Source: Puffinus mauretanicus
Lineage: Eukaryota > Chordata > Aves > Procellariiformes > Procellariidae
DNA length: 64,000 nt
Assembly (NCBI GenBank): GCA_023333565.1
Contig: JAJKFH010002594.1
Span: 620,001-684,000, forward strand
Reading direction: 5' to 3'
Below, one piece after another: positions 14,298-28,900 of the stretch. The notes beneath the pieces are model-generated. The model had not been told where the DNA came from, made no database searches, and saw only the letters and a list, made by a program, of their open reading frames with translations. The translations under genes were made by a program, and so were the position numbers. The first letter of the stretch is position 1. Each line of letters opens with the position of its first letter.

Positions 14298-14420
14298 AAA
14301 GTAATGTAATATCTTCACATGTTAAATGATGAAAGGAGTATTTCCAGCTTCTTACCAACTCAGGTTGGTGGAATTTTGCTGTTTCCATCTTTTTCCTAGA
14401 GAACGAGGTGTGTGACCATC

Positions 14421-14460
14421 TTATTTCACACATAGGAAAACAGAGGCACAAATTGATGTA
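14421..14460 (+). repeat. Possible MIR-type SINE relic
   Basis: The segment around CATAGGAAAACAGAGGCACA resembles the core of ancient MIR SINEs ('GATGAGGAAACTGAGGCACAGA'), including the TTATTT-ACA context before it. The match fades within about 40 bases. Bird genomes carry few and very degraded MIR copies, so a relic is possible but unproven. Confidence 0.3.
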
Positions 14461-16831
14461 AATCTAGATGCGGAATAAGGCTTTTGTAACATTCAGCTCT
14501 GCATATGGTTGTCTTTGCTATAACTACCAGTATGAAAAACAGAAAAATAGGACTATTATAAATCAAGAAAAGAGCATGTCTCACCGTCTCTGGCTTGAAT
14601 ATAACACCTCCTGAGTATGTGGGCCTAAAAAATCCTGACTTTTTTCAATAATCTAAGTGAGCTGTAAAATGATCAACTCCAGTACGTGGGCATCATGAAT
14701 TTAGAAACAGCTCATGGGAAATCAATAAAAGTCTTGATTTGATTTTATGTTTGAACATAGTATAGAAGACCAAAGACATATACCAAGGTTAAGAGCTTTT
14801 CCAGCAGAAAATAATGTCCGCTGTAGCCATGCTATAAATGTTTGATATGCCCTCGGAGCTATACAAGACTCCTCCATCACAGCTAAGGCAATAAGCAATT
14901 CTCGCTGTGTTTCTGTAGTCTCTAACGACTCAGCTGGAGACAAGAACAGGTTCTGAGTTTCAAAAGCTGGTGACAAAGACAAAGACAGTTAGGGGAATTA
15001 AGTGATTTCAGCCTGGGAAGATCAATTTGATTACTGCTCCTTCTGGTGATCTCCACTACATGACAACAAAATACACTGAATGGACTAAACTTCTGAATGG
15101 ACTAATTCTTAAGGCACAAATTATACTTGGTGGAAAATGGGACCTTGTATCATGCCACAGATAGCTCTAGAGGAGGAATATTTGCATGTCTTTTCTTTAT
15201 ATAATTACAAAATTTCTGGCATTTACCTGTGTAGTAATTTCAGAAGCACCCCTCAGCCTCAATGCCAATGAAAATATGCAGTAAAATGTCTGTTGATGGA
15301 TTAATTCTGAGTTCCTAAGCTCTAATGGATCTTCAAATAAGCTGTTTTGCAAAACTGGTTAAGTTTCTCAGGAAAAGCTGAAAAGCACTTTGTGAAGGTA
15401 TTTATATCTAGCCTGAGTTTCAGGTGCGATTAGACAAAAGAACAAAAACCTACCAGCCAGTGCAGAACTATTTCCTTTATTTTCAGAGGTGAAGGTGCTG
15501 GAACTGTACAGGGGATACCACTGTACAGGGGTACAATAACATTTCCACACCAGGATCCCTGGCTACTGGCCATAAAGATTGACCCTTGTTTGTAGTGAAG
15601 TGCCTCAGACAACACAGATAAGCCACTCCTGATTCCTTTTCACAGCGAGCAGTAATACATCATTATCCTCACTCTCCTGTTATTTCTGCAGCTCCTTTCA
15701 GGATTTCAAACCTCCTTACACATGAATTCTCATAGCTTGTTGGAGTCACATACAACAGATTTTATTTTCCAAGCAAATCAGCCATAAACCAAAAAGAGAT
15801 TCCATCTTTTCCAGCACTTGCTGTGCTGTTTCCCAGCCTCTGGACCAACTTCCATGATGCAGATGGCAAGATGTGAAATAAGACTGTAGGAGAGATGTTA
15901 CTAGCCTGCACTGGCAGCCTGCATGGTACGGAGTGTTTTGCACTTTCCAAAGCCTTTGCACTTCAGCTCAGTAACCTGTGGGGCTTGCCATTTACCTCTC
16001 ATTGCTGTCGTCAGATTGAAAGACCCCATGAGGAGTAAAGCTGACAACATATTGCTGTCAGTCTCTGCTGCCTCCAAAATTACAAATTCAAAAGAAAAAA
16101 CTGACTGTAGACATTTGTTTGTTTACACAGAAGAAAGAGATGGGCATGAACCATACAATCATATGGTGCCCTCCCTCTTTCCATGCATTGATCGATTGTG
16201 AACTCTGCAGCCAGGGGGTTCAATATTGATTGCTTGTTCTCCGTTGTGAGTTTAACGTGTTGACAGTTTAACACAGAATTACCTACATTGCCTTAGCCCT
16301 CCCCCGCTGTCAGAAGCAGACAACTCTGAAGGGTTAAGCTATCTCCAGCCACATCTCATGGATTGGCCTCATCAAAATGGGTGTAGTATTCAAGGCATTA
16401 TGTATATATCACATTCCTCCAAATGAGATCTCAAAGTATATCCTTCTGAAACATGACAGTAGACATTTGTCTAGTCTTGAATGATATCGCTTTTATGATC
16501 TCACCAAAAAACGTATTCCAGTGCTAAGCTATCCCTGTGCTTAAAAAGCTTTGCCTGTTTTCCACTTTGCTACACTGTAATTCCATTGCTTCTTGCTGTA
16601 TCCAGAGTGGATATGGAGAAAGTGTGCTCCTTTCCTTTTTCTAGTTAGTTTTTATGTACTTGTCCTTTGCAACTCACACTAACCCACCTAATGACTTTAA
16701 TCTTTCCTCTAAGATCATGTATTTTGACCAGACACGGTGATTTCTAGACTTTTTTCCTGCTGTCTCACGCCTTTTCTTGAAATGCAGGGTCTGAAACTGG
16801 CAGCTGAAGCTGGCCTAATAGGGTAGCATAA

Positions 16832-16856
16832 AAAAATCACTTTAGAAGTGATTTTT
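16832..16856. repeat. Perfect 11-bp hairpin with 3-base loop
   Basis: AAAAATCACTT and its exact reverse complement AAGTGATTTTT are separated only by TAG. The arm is AT-rich and short; no transcript is implied. Confidence 0.75.
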
Positions 16857-18858
16857 CCAGCAGTGTGATCCTGATGACTCAAACTCAGGCTATGGTTCTC
16901 TGACAGCTATAAGGGTGATGCAGAAGGAGAGAGGGGCCACCAAACAGGAAGGCAAGAATGCAGCAATAAGAGTAACACGCTCTTTTGAGAATGGAAGCAT
17001 AGCCACGGTGTGATAGATGGATACAGGCTGTGATGACAGTCCAGCAGGTATTTAAAAGCATTTTGCTGCCACCTAGTACTCTGTATTAGTAGAAGCACTA
17101 CTCTTTGGAAAAGCACTGAAAAGAAGAATAACATACAAAAAGAGACCCCAGCCCTAAGTATGTAACATCTAACATGAGCTTCACATGTCAGAAATGGAAG
17201 AACAAATCATGTGAGCCAATGCCTCTCTGTGGGATACCACTATCCGTATGGAAATTAGTTCCAAAATGTAGCAGTGTTTCTGTGAATGGTAATATTGCTT
17301 TTCTAACTTGCTCTAGCACTGTAAGCATAGGGGACTAGATAACTTAACTGCTTACTGCAGTATCTTTAAAATGTGCTCTTGATAATTCATGTATATTCCT
17401 AGTCCTGGTTTATAGTACTTTCTGACAGTCCAGACCTATCCAAGCTCAGCTTCCCTATCTATCTGTGAAATGTGTTGGTCAAAATGTTGTCTCTGACACA
17501 ACCCAAGGGCTTGTCAGATGATCTTTGCCCTGTACTCCTCCTCCATTTGAAATCTAGATAAAAAGCCTCTCATTAACACACCGTGGATAGTGCTCCAGCT
17601 AATTCTGCTAGCTATAAAGAAAAAAACCAACCTAATCATCTCCCTTCCTCACTTTGGTAGTCAGTAGATACCTCTCTGAATATACCTTATTCTATTGCAT
17701 TTCTACTACCCAGAAACATGTATTCCCTTGCAAAGTACAAAGAAGTATCTCCCTTCTTTTATCCATGGCTGCTATTCCTAATCAATCCTTACCCTTATGC
17801 TAATATGGCAATAATTTTTTATTTTACCTCACCAAATTTCTTTCATGCTCTTTAAATATTATTCAGCAGATTTGTGAATTGTGTCCTACCATGATATAAT
17901 TACCTGGATTTCCTTCTATGGATTGTTTGTGTCAAAATAAGTGTCTCTCGAGTAACACTTTTGAGATATCCTTGACACTTAAACATGGAACCAAGAACCA
18001 TAAACATTACTTTTAGGAACCTAAAAATCCATTTATGCATTTCACCATCTCAATCATCAGTAGAATTGCTGTTCTTTCCTGCATCCGCTTCCAAATAACG
18101 GGCAAACCCCCTCACACATAGCTGAGGGGCGTGATGAGAAAATGTAAGAGTACTGTAAACTGTACAAATTCCTTCCCTGAAACTTAACATTTGTGAGACA
18201 CATACATTACTTTAACACAGCAGTTACATATATGTATGGGAAGGATCCTACTTTATTGCCCTTTCAAGTATAGGTAGTTCTTATTGTTGCTCTATACACC
18301 ATTTTCTATTTCTGTTGTGGCTACATGACCAAAAATAAATTTCTGGCAGACTACCAAATACAAATCCTTCATCCTGACATTTTTGACAAATGCTTGTTGC
18401 TGTTCTGTTAGCCTTGGTTACCCACCTACAGCCCCAAAATAGGCTGAGATGTGCATAAATGGATGCACAAATACAAATCTTAGTAAGAGCTGTTGTATTT
18501 GTTACTTTCCCTCACGGGGACCAAGTTGCAGTGTTTTGCAGAGCTCCACTCATCTATGAAGAGCGATGAAAATTCTGGGATTAAAACACAATGTATTTCT
18601 CTTTAGAAGATACAAGCACTTTTTATGCATTGAGAGATTTTGACCTTTCAGATAACTTGCCTTCAGCATAGTAATATCAAATAAGGACGTTCAATTTAGT
18701 TCTACACTGTGATTCCATTTCTGAAAGCTGTCGTGCTTGGAAAAGACTCTGTAACCTGTCTGCATCTATAGGCAACAGAATGTAAAGGGACTTTGTTTAG
18801 TCTGCATGACCACGAGCCTTGCCTTTGTATTTTATGTATAATTTAAATCCTCCTAAGT

Positions 18859-18890
18859 GTTTTGTTTTGTTTTGTTTTGCTTTTATTTTT
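18859..18890 (+). repeat. (TTTTG)n pentamer run
   Basis: Four TTTTG units are followed by a degenerate T-rich continuation. Simple repeat. Confidence 0.85.
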
Positions 18891-21800
18891 AGTTCTCATT
18901 TGGAAGTTTAAACTCTTGCCGCAGGGATTTAAAACAGCTGTTGTTTTTTAGCACAAGGAATGATGGATATTTGCTGCTTGGTGTGAGAGAGTTATTGGAT
19001 AAAAGGATATATTAAAATTGACTGGCCTACAGATTAAAACTAGGTTTAGAATTCAAACCTGTATGTATTTCTCTATGTATTTCACATAAGCTTTTAAAGG
19101 AAAACAGGTACCACATTTGTCTTAGATATAAATTAGAGATAGAGGAAAAATGATATTCAACTTTAGTAGTGTTTTGACTCAAAACAAAATATTTATCAAA
19201 TTCCTCACTTTTCAAAAAATATATTTTGGAAATTGTATATGGACATAGAATGCAATTTGAAAAGAAATGACGGGTTAGAAATTAAGCTGCTTTCTACTTT
19301 CCCTTTTTTCATAGTATCTCATAGGTTGTTGTGCTTACTGGGATATGATATTCACTTTTATCCAACTACAACATTACAAACTTATCTGGGCTAAACCTAT
19401 ATGTAATATACTCTGGTTTATCTTAGAGAAAAAAACATTAAAGATAGGTGCTATTTAGTACAGACTGAAATGTCTCTTGTCATCATTAAAAATATATCCT
19501 ATTTACATTGTAAGGGAAAGAATGTGGCACTGAACACAAGCACGGGTCTGTTGAAGTATCCTTCCATTACACTGGACTCTGTATTGCCAGTTACTAAAAG
19601 CCTGTAGGCTTCACTACGTGCTAAAGAATGATGCTGGCAGGTCTGACAGAGAGCAAAGCGACAACAGTTCCTATGGACAGCACTGAATCCATAACATAAC
19701 TGCACTTGCTGGCCCATGAAAAAACCCATAAGGGTGAAAACAGTCCCAACCATGCAGAATTAGGAAGCATCAGTATATAATATCCTGGGGCCAGGTATGC
19801 ATTTGGCTTGCCACTGCAGAGGAAAACAACAGCTCTTAGGAAGAAGCAACAAAAGAGTAGGTCACTTTTGCATTGATTACCTGCCGCGTTTTGTGTTTCA
19901 CAGCACAGGTAGGAGGGGAATTGTATAATCTACGTGTTCCCCCTCACCTTAAGAATTGTCCCTCAAGTGCTGCTCTGCCATGGCTTTGTTTGCCTGATAT
20001 TGCAGGAATTTTGTTAGACTCACCCAATCCAAACTGTTGACAGTTTTGCTAGCTTGAACTTCTGGTGCAGTTGACATTTGGCATTCTGCAATGGGACGAA
20101 GGACACCACTTCAAGGAATTTATATAGACAGTAATATCTACCAGTCATAGCAGCATTCTCTTTGCATGTCTTTGTGAGCTTAGGACAATCTTTAAATACA
20201 TACTAATAATGAATGCACTGTTGTCGCATTTTTAAAAGAGATTCCCACTAAATCATTTGAGTTAACATCTGCAGGAAATTGCTGTGGATGATGAATTTTG
20301 TCAGATCTTGCATGAAAGAATTTCATTAAGTAAATGAAGATGTCCCAAAGAAACTCCAGGTGGATCCAGGGAAGAATTAGAGAATACAGCTAGTCTTAAA
20401 ATATCTTAACCCATTTAAATCCAAAGTAGTAAAGCCTGTATAGATGTTGACGAAATATGTGCTAATTTATTCATAGAAATAGCAAATTTACATTTCACTC
20501 TGAAAAACGTGGTACATACCTGTCCATCCTCCAAACAAAGCTGACAAGAAAAAGCAATAACCCATATTTTGTTTCCTGAAACGACAGTTAGTTTGAAAGA
20601 AAAAATTTCTACCTCACATCTCATTAGAAAGCATGTAACATTTTCAGTGGAATTAAACTCAACGTGCTACTTTACAGGAGAATTCTTTAAGTGGAATATA
20701 AGACTAATGATGGCCAAAAATGTTAGGATGTAACATTTGCCTCAGTTTATTATTTCTTGCCTTTTCTGCTCTGTTTTGGACAAATGTCTATAGTCTTAGC
20801 TTTGTAGCCTGTATAATTTTTTTTTCCTAGTTCATCTCTTATACGGAAAATCCTTTGAAATCCCTAGGTAGTACAGGAGAGAGGCTGATTCTGAGCTGGC
20901 TATTTAATAATATAAGCCCCTAACCTGAGTCTGAAGTGATTGAGATCTGCTTACCCAGCAACTCTGAAGGAAGAGGTAGAAATCAAACAGAAGAACTAGT
21001 ATTAATAGTGGTACTAATGATGTGTAATGCTAAAAGCTACACATATTTTCTGTCAAAATTAATCACTTAACAATAGATATGTTTGCTACATGAACTACTA
21101 AGTGTAATAGATGCTAATCACAAATTGGACAGAGTAGGGTCTAATTCATTATGTTACATTATTGGCAATACTGGGTTACAGCCAGTAATTTGGGAGAAAT
21201 CAGGACCAGGTTAATCCATAACTTGGATAATCCACTGATGGATAATGGAGAATTAATGGTATTACATACTGTAAGCATGCATCACCTTAATATTTGAGGA
21301 CTACATTGTAGATAGGAATGGGAAAAAAAGGAGCGATGGAGACTTGTAAAAGAAATATTGTGCCTTGTTCAGACAAGTGGTCTGGGAAAAAAAAACTTTT
21401 ATGGATAACTCATTTTGTACATTTACTCACCCCTCTCAATCATGGAATTGACCCTAACCATCTGCTTTCTACACACTCAAGAAACCTAATGTATATTTTG
21501 CAGGCAACCTGACTGCTAACGCCCAAGGATACAGTTCATGATGCAAAAGTGTGCCAATGACCTAATTTGACACATGCTCTTTGTCTCCTATGGCAATCTC
21601 TGGCCACATGCGAGACTTCCAGCCTGATGGTGTGTTGAGACAGCAATCCTCATGCAAGGTGAACTCAAGTTCCCTCCAAGGACAATAAAATTGTACCCTG
21701 ATGGTCCTTGCAAAATTATACCCTGAGAGAGTGCCAATGGAGAGCACAGTGACAGGATCCTCAGAACAGTGGCTTTTCAAGCCATGATTTTATTCACAGG

Positions 21801-22745
21801 CATATAGTTTTATCAAGCTCTTATCTGACTGAGAGGGCATACCAGCTCCCAGGCGCAGGTCAAGAGACCAAGTGTTTACATATTGCTCATGGTTTTTTCA
21901 AAATCACAGATGCTTAGAATTGAACTATTTAAGAAAAGAGTATAATTTTTGATATTTCACATATAATGATCATCAACAAATCAAAGCTCTCAAAAAGATA
22001 ACATTCTTATGAGATTCACAGTTAATTTTGAGGGCAAAACATTCTAGCAGATTGGATTCTGCAGTCTGGAAAGAAATAACAAACCTGATATCAGCCGTCA
22101 TTGACAGGAAAAAAACCCGACAATAAACCCTCATTATTATGAAAGCATTTGTGTCATCTTATTTTATTTTTCAACGTCTCGGTGTGAAAAGGCAGAGTTG
22201 TTTTTTTCTTAAAGAAGAGAAAATGAACAACTGACTATTAGAAAGAGGAATTTATCTTAATGTGTCAGTAAAACCTTTTAGTAAAGAATTGCAATAGTTT
22301 ATATGCTTCTATTAGAAATCAAAATAGCTAGCAAACAGCTAATTAAAGAAATAGAGTGAGCGTGCAATGGGAATCTAACACACAGACTCACAACACATCA
22401 AAACACAATAGAGAATATATGGAATTTTCAAATTGTAATAAAAATTAATGAATACTGGAAAAGTTAGTTTGTGTATAAAAATAATTGCACAATTGAATTT
22501 AAAGTACATAGGCAACAAAACTCTTTATGCTGCAAGTTAAAACTCAGTGCTCCCACTCCTCTGATAGTCACAAATACTCCATTCCTAAAATAACATTGGG
22601 AAATTTTCTATAGCACTGTAAAACTGGGAAAATTGGAAGTGCCTTAGCAGGTTTTCCTACTATTTGGAGGGATGACCTGAGAGGCATATCGTCCTGTTCA
22701 AAACTAACAAGGCATAATTTAGTCAGGATATGCTTCAAAGGATAA

Positions 22746-22978
22746 TTATATATATATAAATATAAATTTATATATTTAATATATATAAAATATATATACA
22801 CACATATCTATCTATATCTCTATATATCTCTATATCTCCATATATCTCTATGTATGTATGTATGTGTATATATATATCTATATATATCTATATATCTATG
22901 TATATATATCTGTACTATAGAGGTATAGATATAGATATCTATATATTATATATAGATAAGGATATAATTTATATATTA
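22746..22978 (+). repeat. Compound TA / TATC (GATA) / TATG microsatellite
   Basis: About 230 bases are built from TA dinucleotides, TATC and CTATATAT units, a short TGTATGTA block and a reverse GATA block, the last forming local palindromes with the TATC units. It is likely length-polymorphic. The Tyr/Ile-rich open frames on either strand are by-products. Confidence 0.95.
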
Positions 22979-25900
22979 TTTAACACAGATGTGATTCTAC
23001 ACAGTGACGATTTAAGGTATATATTGTTAGCTTTATGTTGACTGAGTACAGTTGTCAAGAACTCACAGATCTGCAAATCTAGGAATAGCAAAACATTTAT
23101 TTTCATTGTTAACAGAAATTTGAAAAGAGTTTTGTGAAACACTGTTTTCCAGGAATGAGACTAGTTCCATGTTCAGAGTAAGCCAACTTAAACCTGCAAG
23201 AGCATTACAAGGAGCATTTCTCGCTATCCCTTGGCTGTATGGTCCTCTCTGCTCTGGTACTTCTGGACTAGTAATTGCTTTTAGAAGATAAGTTTTCTGA
23301 CCAAGTTGAGTTGACTCAATTACAAATTAAGCATACTATAAATTTTCTTCATCCTTTTGCAACTTCTTTTTCCAGAAATGCTAAAACTAAAACAAACAAG
23401 ACTACAGCTTCTCTTCCTAAAATTGAGCTTTTACTTGCACAGTATCAAGAAGAATATACATGGAGAATTGTAAGAAGATAAACTTCATTTTCAGTTTTGT
23501 TTTATCATGTGTGACGTCTGTCAGAGAGAGACATCAGAAGAACCAGAAAGATGTGAAGGTTCATATACAGCTTGGAGAAGCCCAGTACAGAATAGAGGAA
23601 TAGACTTTTAGGATCATATGCCAACTGGAAAATCCTTGCAAGAGTATGTGTTTTCATTTGCTTCTAGAGAAGCTGAAATTTCTATAGTATCTGTAAAAAA
23701 ACAAACCAAAAAAGAAATCTGCATTTAATATTTTTTTTTTAATTGGAGCAGCCTATAAGACCCTGAAATGTGTATCTGCTTTGTAGAGAAGGCTGAAAAT
23801 ACACAGTCTTCACCCCTTTACACTCTGTTTGCATGGTCATACTTGCCCCTTTCATATTTCTAACTTTTAGGTTTTAACCATTTGATTAAATTGTAAAAGA
23901 TTTGGTTTGATCTGATTGTTTCCACACTTGGACATATATTCCAGGTGACAAATTTTATGATTGCATACCTTTGTGATTACTAGATGTGTTTTACTCTGTA
24001 TAAAATATTTGATATAGGTGATTAAATATTTCAATTTTTATCTTCTAGAGAGTCTAAGAGTGTCAGACCTCTTGTAATGTCAAAAATTATGCACTTTATA
24101 TCCTTATTTGAATCACTCGCAAAACAGAATAACATATTTTGCTCATTCTTTTTATAGTATCTTAATTAAAGGTACATTTTTTCTTTTGTATTTTCATAGT
24201 AGAACCTGGAAAAGCAAACTGAAAATATTTTTCTGATTTTTCTGATTTGTGCAGAAGTAAATAAGATTTCATGGTTTTGATATACATTCTCATACTGCTT
24301 GTCTACTTTTTTTTTCTTTCTTACTGGATTATATGTTCTTAGTTGCTATCTGATTTTTCCACACTCATAGTGAGTTTCATGTACTTTTTATAGTCAGAAC
24401 GGGTCCAGGTGAGAAAGATTTGCTGTCTGTTTTCAGATAATTATCTTATTTCATATTATTGTTCCAGGAACCATTCTTCTAAGTCACTGTTTTTTGTCTT
24501 CTGATATATTTTAAAAATTTTCTTTATATACTTTTTTTTTTTTTTCTCTCTCTGCATTAGATTGTATTAGAAATAATTTCCTTTAGTTATCTCTGACCTA
24601 TGGATTTCAGTTTTAATATCTTTTCCACATTTTTATTTCTTTTTTATTGATTTTATTATTTCTTTTTCAATAAAAACTTTCCCTTCCTGTTAAATGTGAT
24701 TGCTACAGTTTCAAAAGTCCAATTAAATTACTTTGTTCTGACAATGCATATGAAATCCTTAAAACTGTTGTTTTGAACCCTAAGTGGAAAAGAGGACAGG
24801 AGGCACAAACCAAACCCCCCTCCTCCTCCATTTTACTCAAGAAGCACACCATGACAAGAGATTTTAAATAACGTCTGTGTTTGTCTGGTAAAAAACAAGT
24901 TTTAATGCTGTTTATCAAAATATAAATTCAGCAAGATTAAAAATTTGAAACCACCAGTCCTCCTTTGCAAAGAACAGCTTGTGCATAATCTCAAATAATA
25001 ATTAAAATATTGTAAAAAAAGAAGTGGATCATTTTTGTTCCAAGTCCCATAACCTGAAGAGAATGACAGAAGGGACACATCTTCTAGCAGTCTAGAGCTC
25101 CTTCCTGCTCCCTGGGGTAAGATGTTAAACCTGCTTCTCCTTGGTATAAACAAAGTGAATTCCACAGAAATGGCAACTTTCTCTTTTTCGGGCTTTTGCT
25201 ATAAAAGAGGGTGATGGCCACCATGTTGATAATGTGGCAATACAGCTTTTTTCTTTACTGATCCCACCAGGTGAAATGTCTAATTTTTACTGGTACTTCA
25301 TTGAGAGACATGAAGGCCTGGAGCTTAATTTTGTTAACAATTGCAAAGATCTGTTTTACACAAAAGCTACACCTTGTATGGCTTCTCATAACACAGACAG
25401 GAGGAAAAGCCTCTTCATGTGCACATCTGCATCAAATATATCACCATGTTTCAGTCTTCAGACACACTTTATCACCAAAAGACTCTCTGGTTTGCGCAGA
25501 ATGAGAATGAAAGAATGCAAGCAATCAAAACAGTCACAGAATACCACACATATGCCTTTCTATTCTCTTTTCTGTATTGTTTTCTAACAGAGTAGAGACA
25601 TACAGCGGTGACTGATTGATTGATTTTCCATGGTGAGTGATGAAAAAACCCATGATCTAAAGCTAGATGGGGATACTTTACAGTAAAATGGCTGGAAAGC
25701 AGCTTGCTGTACTTCTACTCTACGCCTTCCATTCTGAAATCTTTAATTACACCCATAAGTATAATTACTTCTTTTCTTTTCTAGCATGATAAACTGCAGG
25801 GTGAAGTCTGTGCCTCCAGTGTAATCATAAAATTGTTTATATATTTCTCTCAACACACATTCCCTATACATTTCCTTCACTGAGGACCAATTGCAATTAG

Positions 25901-28900
25901 AACGCTGCACGCAGGCACGCCGTTTCCAAGACTAGCAAAGTCCACTAGCACAGGGGTGAGACATTCTTTCCCAGGTAGCCTGAGCAGCCAGCAACATTGC
26001 CAGGCAAAGGTTTTTACTACTTAAGGTGCAGCCATAATTGCCAGATGGAAACATGACAGAGAAATAAATATGACAAGTAAAGAAAAAACTATATAACAAG
26101 TCACATGAGAAAATCTTGTGTCTTTCTAGTACCTAAAAAAAAACATTGCAAAAAATTAATTTTGGTCTGTCATAATTGAGTAATGTGTTTTGTATATAAC
26201 TGTGATGGAAAAGCCATGGGTAAGATTGGGTTTCCAAGGGGCTTCTTAGCAAGGTTACAAAAACATGTCAAGCTCAGTTATCCAGGTGGGCATCTTCTGC
26301 ACAGGACATGGCCAACGTCAGCAACACCCTCGCAAGCTGCTACAGACTGGCCTGAGTAACTGGGGAACTACATTTTTTTCTCTGTCCTTTTCTCCCTAAA
26401 GTCCTGCTCATGTTTCGATGGAGATCTGTTGCCCTACCAGCAACAGACTTAGAAGCCCAGCACAGCTATAAGTCTGTATTACAGTTTTTGCACTATTAGT
26501 GCTCGTGACTAATGTATGCTTTCAGTGGGAACAGAAGATACTTAACTACAGTTCAAATAAAAATGAAGCAATGAATTTAGACAGAGACTTGGCTTTTGTG
26601 TTACATTACTACTTGCATTTATCTCTAGAAGATTTAACTTGATTTGATAATAAAAGTTTAACACCAGGACTCTGTTTCTTCACTGTGAATTTGATTCAGC
26701 TAATCTGAACCTAATTCTGGTTTCACAGTAAATGTAGACACTTAGAAACAATCCCAGTGAGTACACTGTAGAAATCTACATAGATTAAGTCTGCTATTCA
26801 GTTGTAAATAAAGGCAGTTTTGCCTTATGGAAATAGTTTATTTGCTTATTATTTTAAACTAGTTTGGCCAGCTTTGTTTGTCAAAAATATTTAGAAAAAT
26901 ACAGAAAAATAGAAATGTTCTATGGCGACATTTTTAACATAGTATTTCACAAATTTAATAATGTAAAAAATGTTTCATTTCATATTCCAAAACTTGGCTA
27001 TGTTTAATTCAGGAAAAAAGAAAGGTAATAAAATATGACCAAAATTTCCAATAGAGAAACTAAGAACAACAGACTAAGAAAGCTTTCATCATCATCATCA
27101 GCTCCCATCTTCTGCTATTACAGGCAACCAATCAATTTTATTTATGGATTTACTGAGATTTATTCTTGTTCATATGAAATATTTTTTACACCAAGTATTT
27201 TTTTTCCATTTTACACTTAACCAGGAAAGCCACATTAAAAATGCTTAAAATCAATTTATGCTATTTTTAATTTCTAAATTTAAACACCTCATGTTTCATC
27301 TCTTCAAGAACCCTCTAAACTTCTGAGACCATAGGTCTTACCTATGTTATCAATAAAATAATACTAATGCTACACTGACAAGCAAAGATGTTGATTAGAC
27401 ATACAGAAAATACTACCTGGATTTTGTTATTTAATCTTGCTGTTGCTAAGAATTTGTAAATTATCAGGATTTTTAAGAATGAAAAAGAATGTACTATAAA
27501 CCATTAATAATGGAAACATTTTGTTCTGGGTGTTAACACCTAGCCCAAAAGAAAAAAAGATAAGATGTGCTAGTGTATCGGTGTTATGACTACTACACTC
27601 TTAATTATAAAATGTAATAAAATCTAAGCTGATAAACTGTGATTTTTTTTCAGTTCTTCCATAACAAAAAATGAACTTTATACATTTCTAGGCTAAGCAC
27701 ATATCACTATAAAGCAGGAGAAAAGAGACTGCTCATTTTATCTTTATTCAATAGATTATTTTTTTACAACCTGCTTCTTCGTAACACAGTGGTACAGAAA
27801 GTAACGTGTTTTATTCTTTATGTAAAATAAAATGCATTTTCATTAACACTGAATATGAATTTTTAATAGGAAATATATTTTTCTTCTGTTCTCACTGTCA
27901 CATATCTATATAAAGAATTAATTTAACCAGAAAGAGAATATTTTTTAGGAAAAAAAAATAAGTAAAGCAAAGAAAATCTAATTAACCAAATTACTGCAAC
28001 AACTAAATTAATAATTTTCCTTGGCTTCCTGGCTCTTGAATGTCTTACTACAGTGCCCTATTAATGTTCTCTAATTAATACTATTAGTAAGAGAGCAGTG
28101 AAACTTTAAAGCAGGTTTATACCCTATAAATTTTTGTAGCCAGCTATAAACTATCCTGAATACATATATGTTGTAAAAATAGAAATTATCCTAGCTGTAG
28201 TGAGATCTTTTCACCATCCTCCATTTGCCAGAATAGGATATCTCACTGATAATACACTGTGAACTGTAATGCAACATGGAAAATAACACAGTGAATAGAT
28301 GCACTAATATATTCCAGCGCAGAAAACCACAGTCTGCTAAAAATTAACTACAGCTTGTAAAAACATTCCAGTTCAACTTCAGCCACTCTGAACTCAGCCA
28401 AAGCAAATTTGACAGTCTAGGTGATGGCGTTTGGGTGGCAAATTTAAAAAGTTGTGTTTTTACCATGCTGAGCTGTAAGTAGGGTTATACAGTAATTCCA
28501 GCTTGGAAACTCTGCTTCAGATCTACATGATTAATTACTGGAATTTAACTAGATATATAATCTATATATAATTTAAGCCTGTGGACGGTAGGACACTTTT
28601 ACCTCTCAACAACAGGAATCTGAACTGTGCAAATATAGTTTCAGGTAACTCTGAGAGTTCCTGTTTGACTTTCAGTGTTTTCTCTTCTGAAATGATTGCT
28701 TACTTACAACAGATCGGCAGCGTCAGCAACCTGCACTGTCACCCAGACTGACATCTGGTGTTCCTGTAGCACTAGATTGAAATAGAGGTGGTCTGCAGGT
28801 CATCACTGTGCTTTCTCTCCTTCTACTCTATGTTTCTCTTGACTGGTTAATCTTTTGGCTTTTGCTGGCAGGGTCTGTCTCTTGGCGTGAGACCTTTTGG

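Larger units (their letters stand above)
9951..22745. other. AT-rich non-coding stretch with minor repeats
   Basis: No gene is recognised across nearly 13 kb. Contents listed separately are two perfect hairpins, a T/G-rich microsatellite, traces of old repeats near 14.3 kb and a TTTTG pentamer run. Short open frames here have no recognisable domains. Confidence 0.55.

Noticed and set aside
22850..23041. Tyr/Ile-rich plus-strand open frame
   Set aside because: It is a translation of the TA/TATC microsatellite.
25234..25587. 117-codon plus-strand open frame
   Set aside because: No recognisable motif; the overlapping frame in the same interval is similarly open, which points to low stop density rather than coding.
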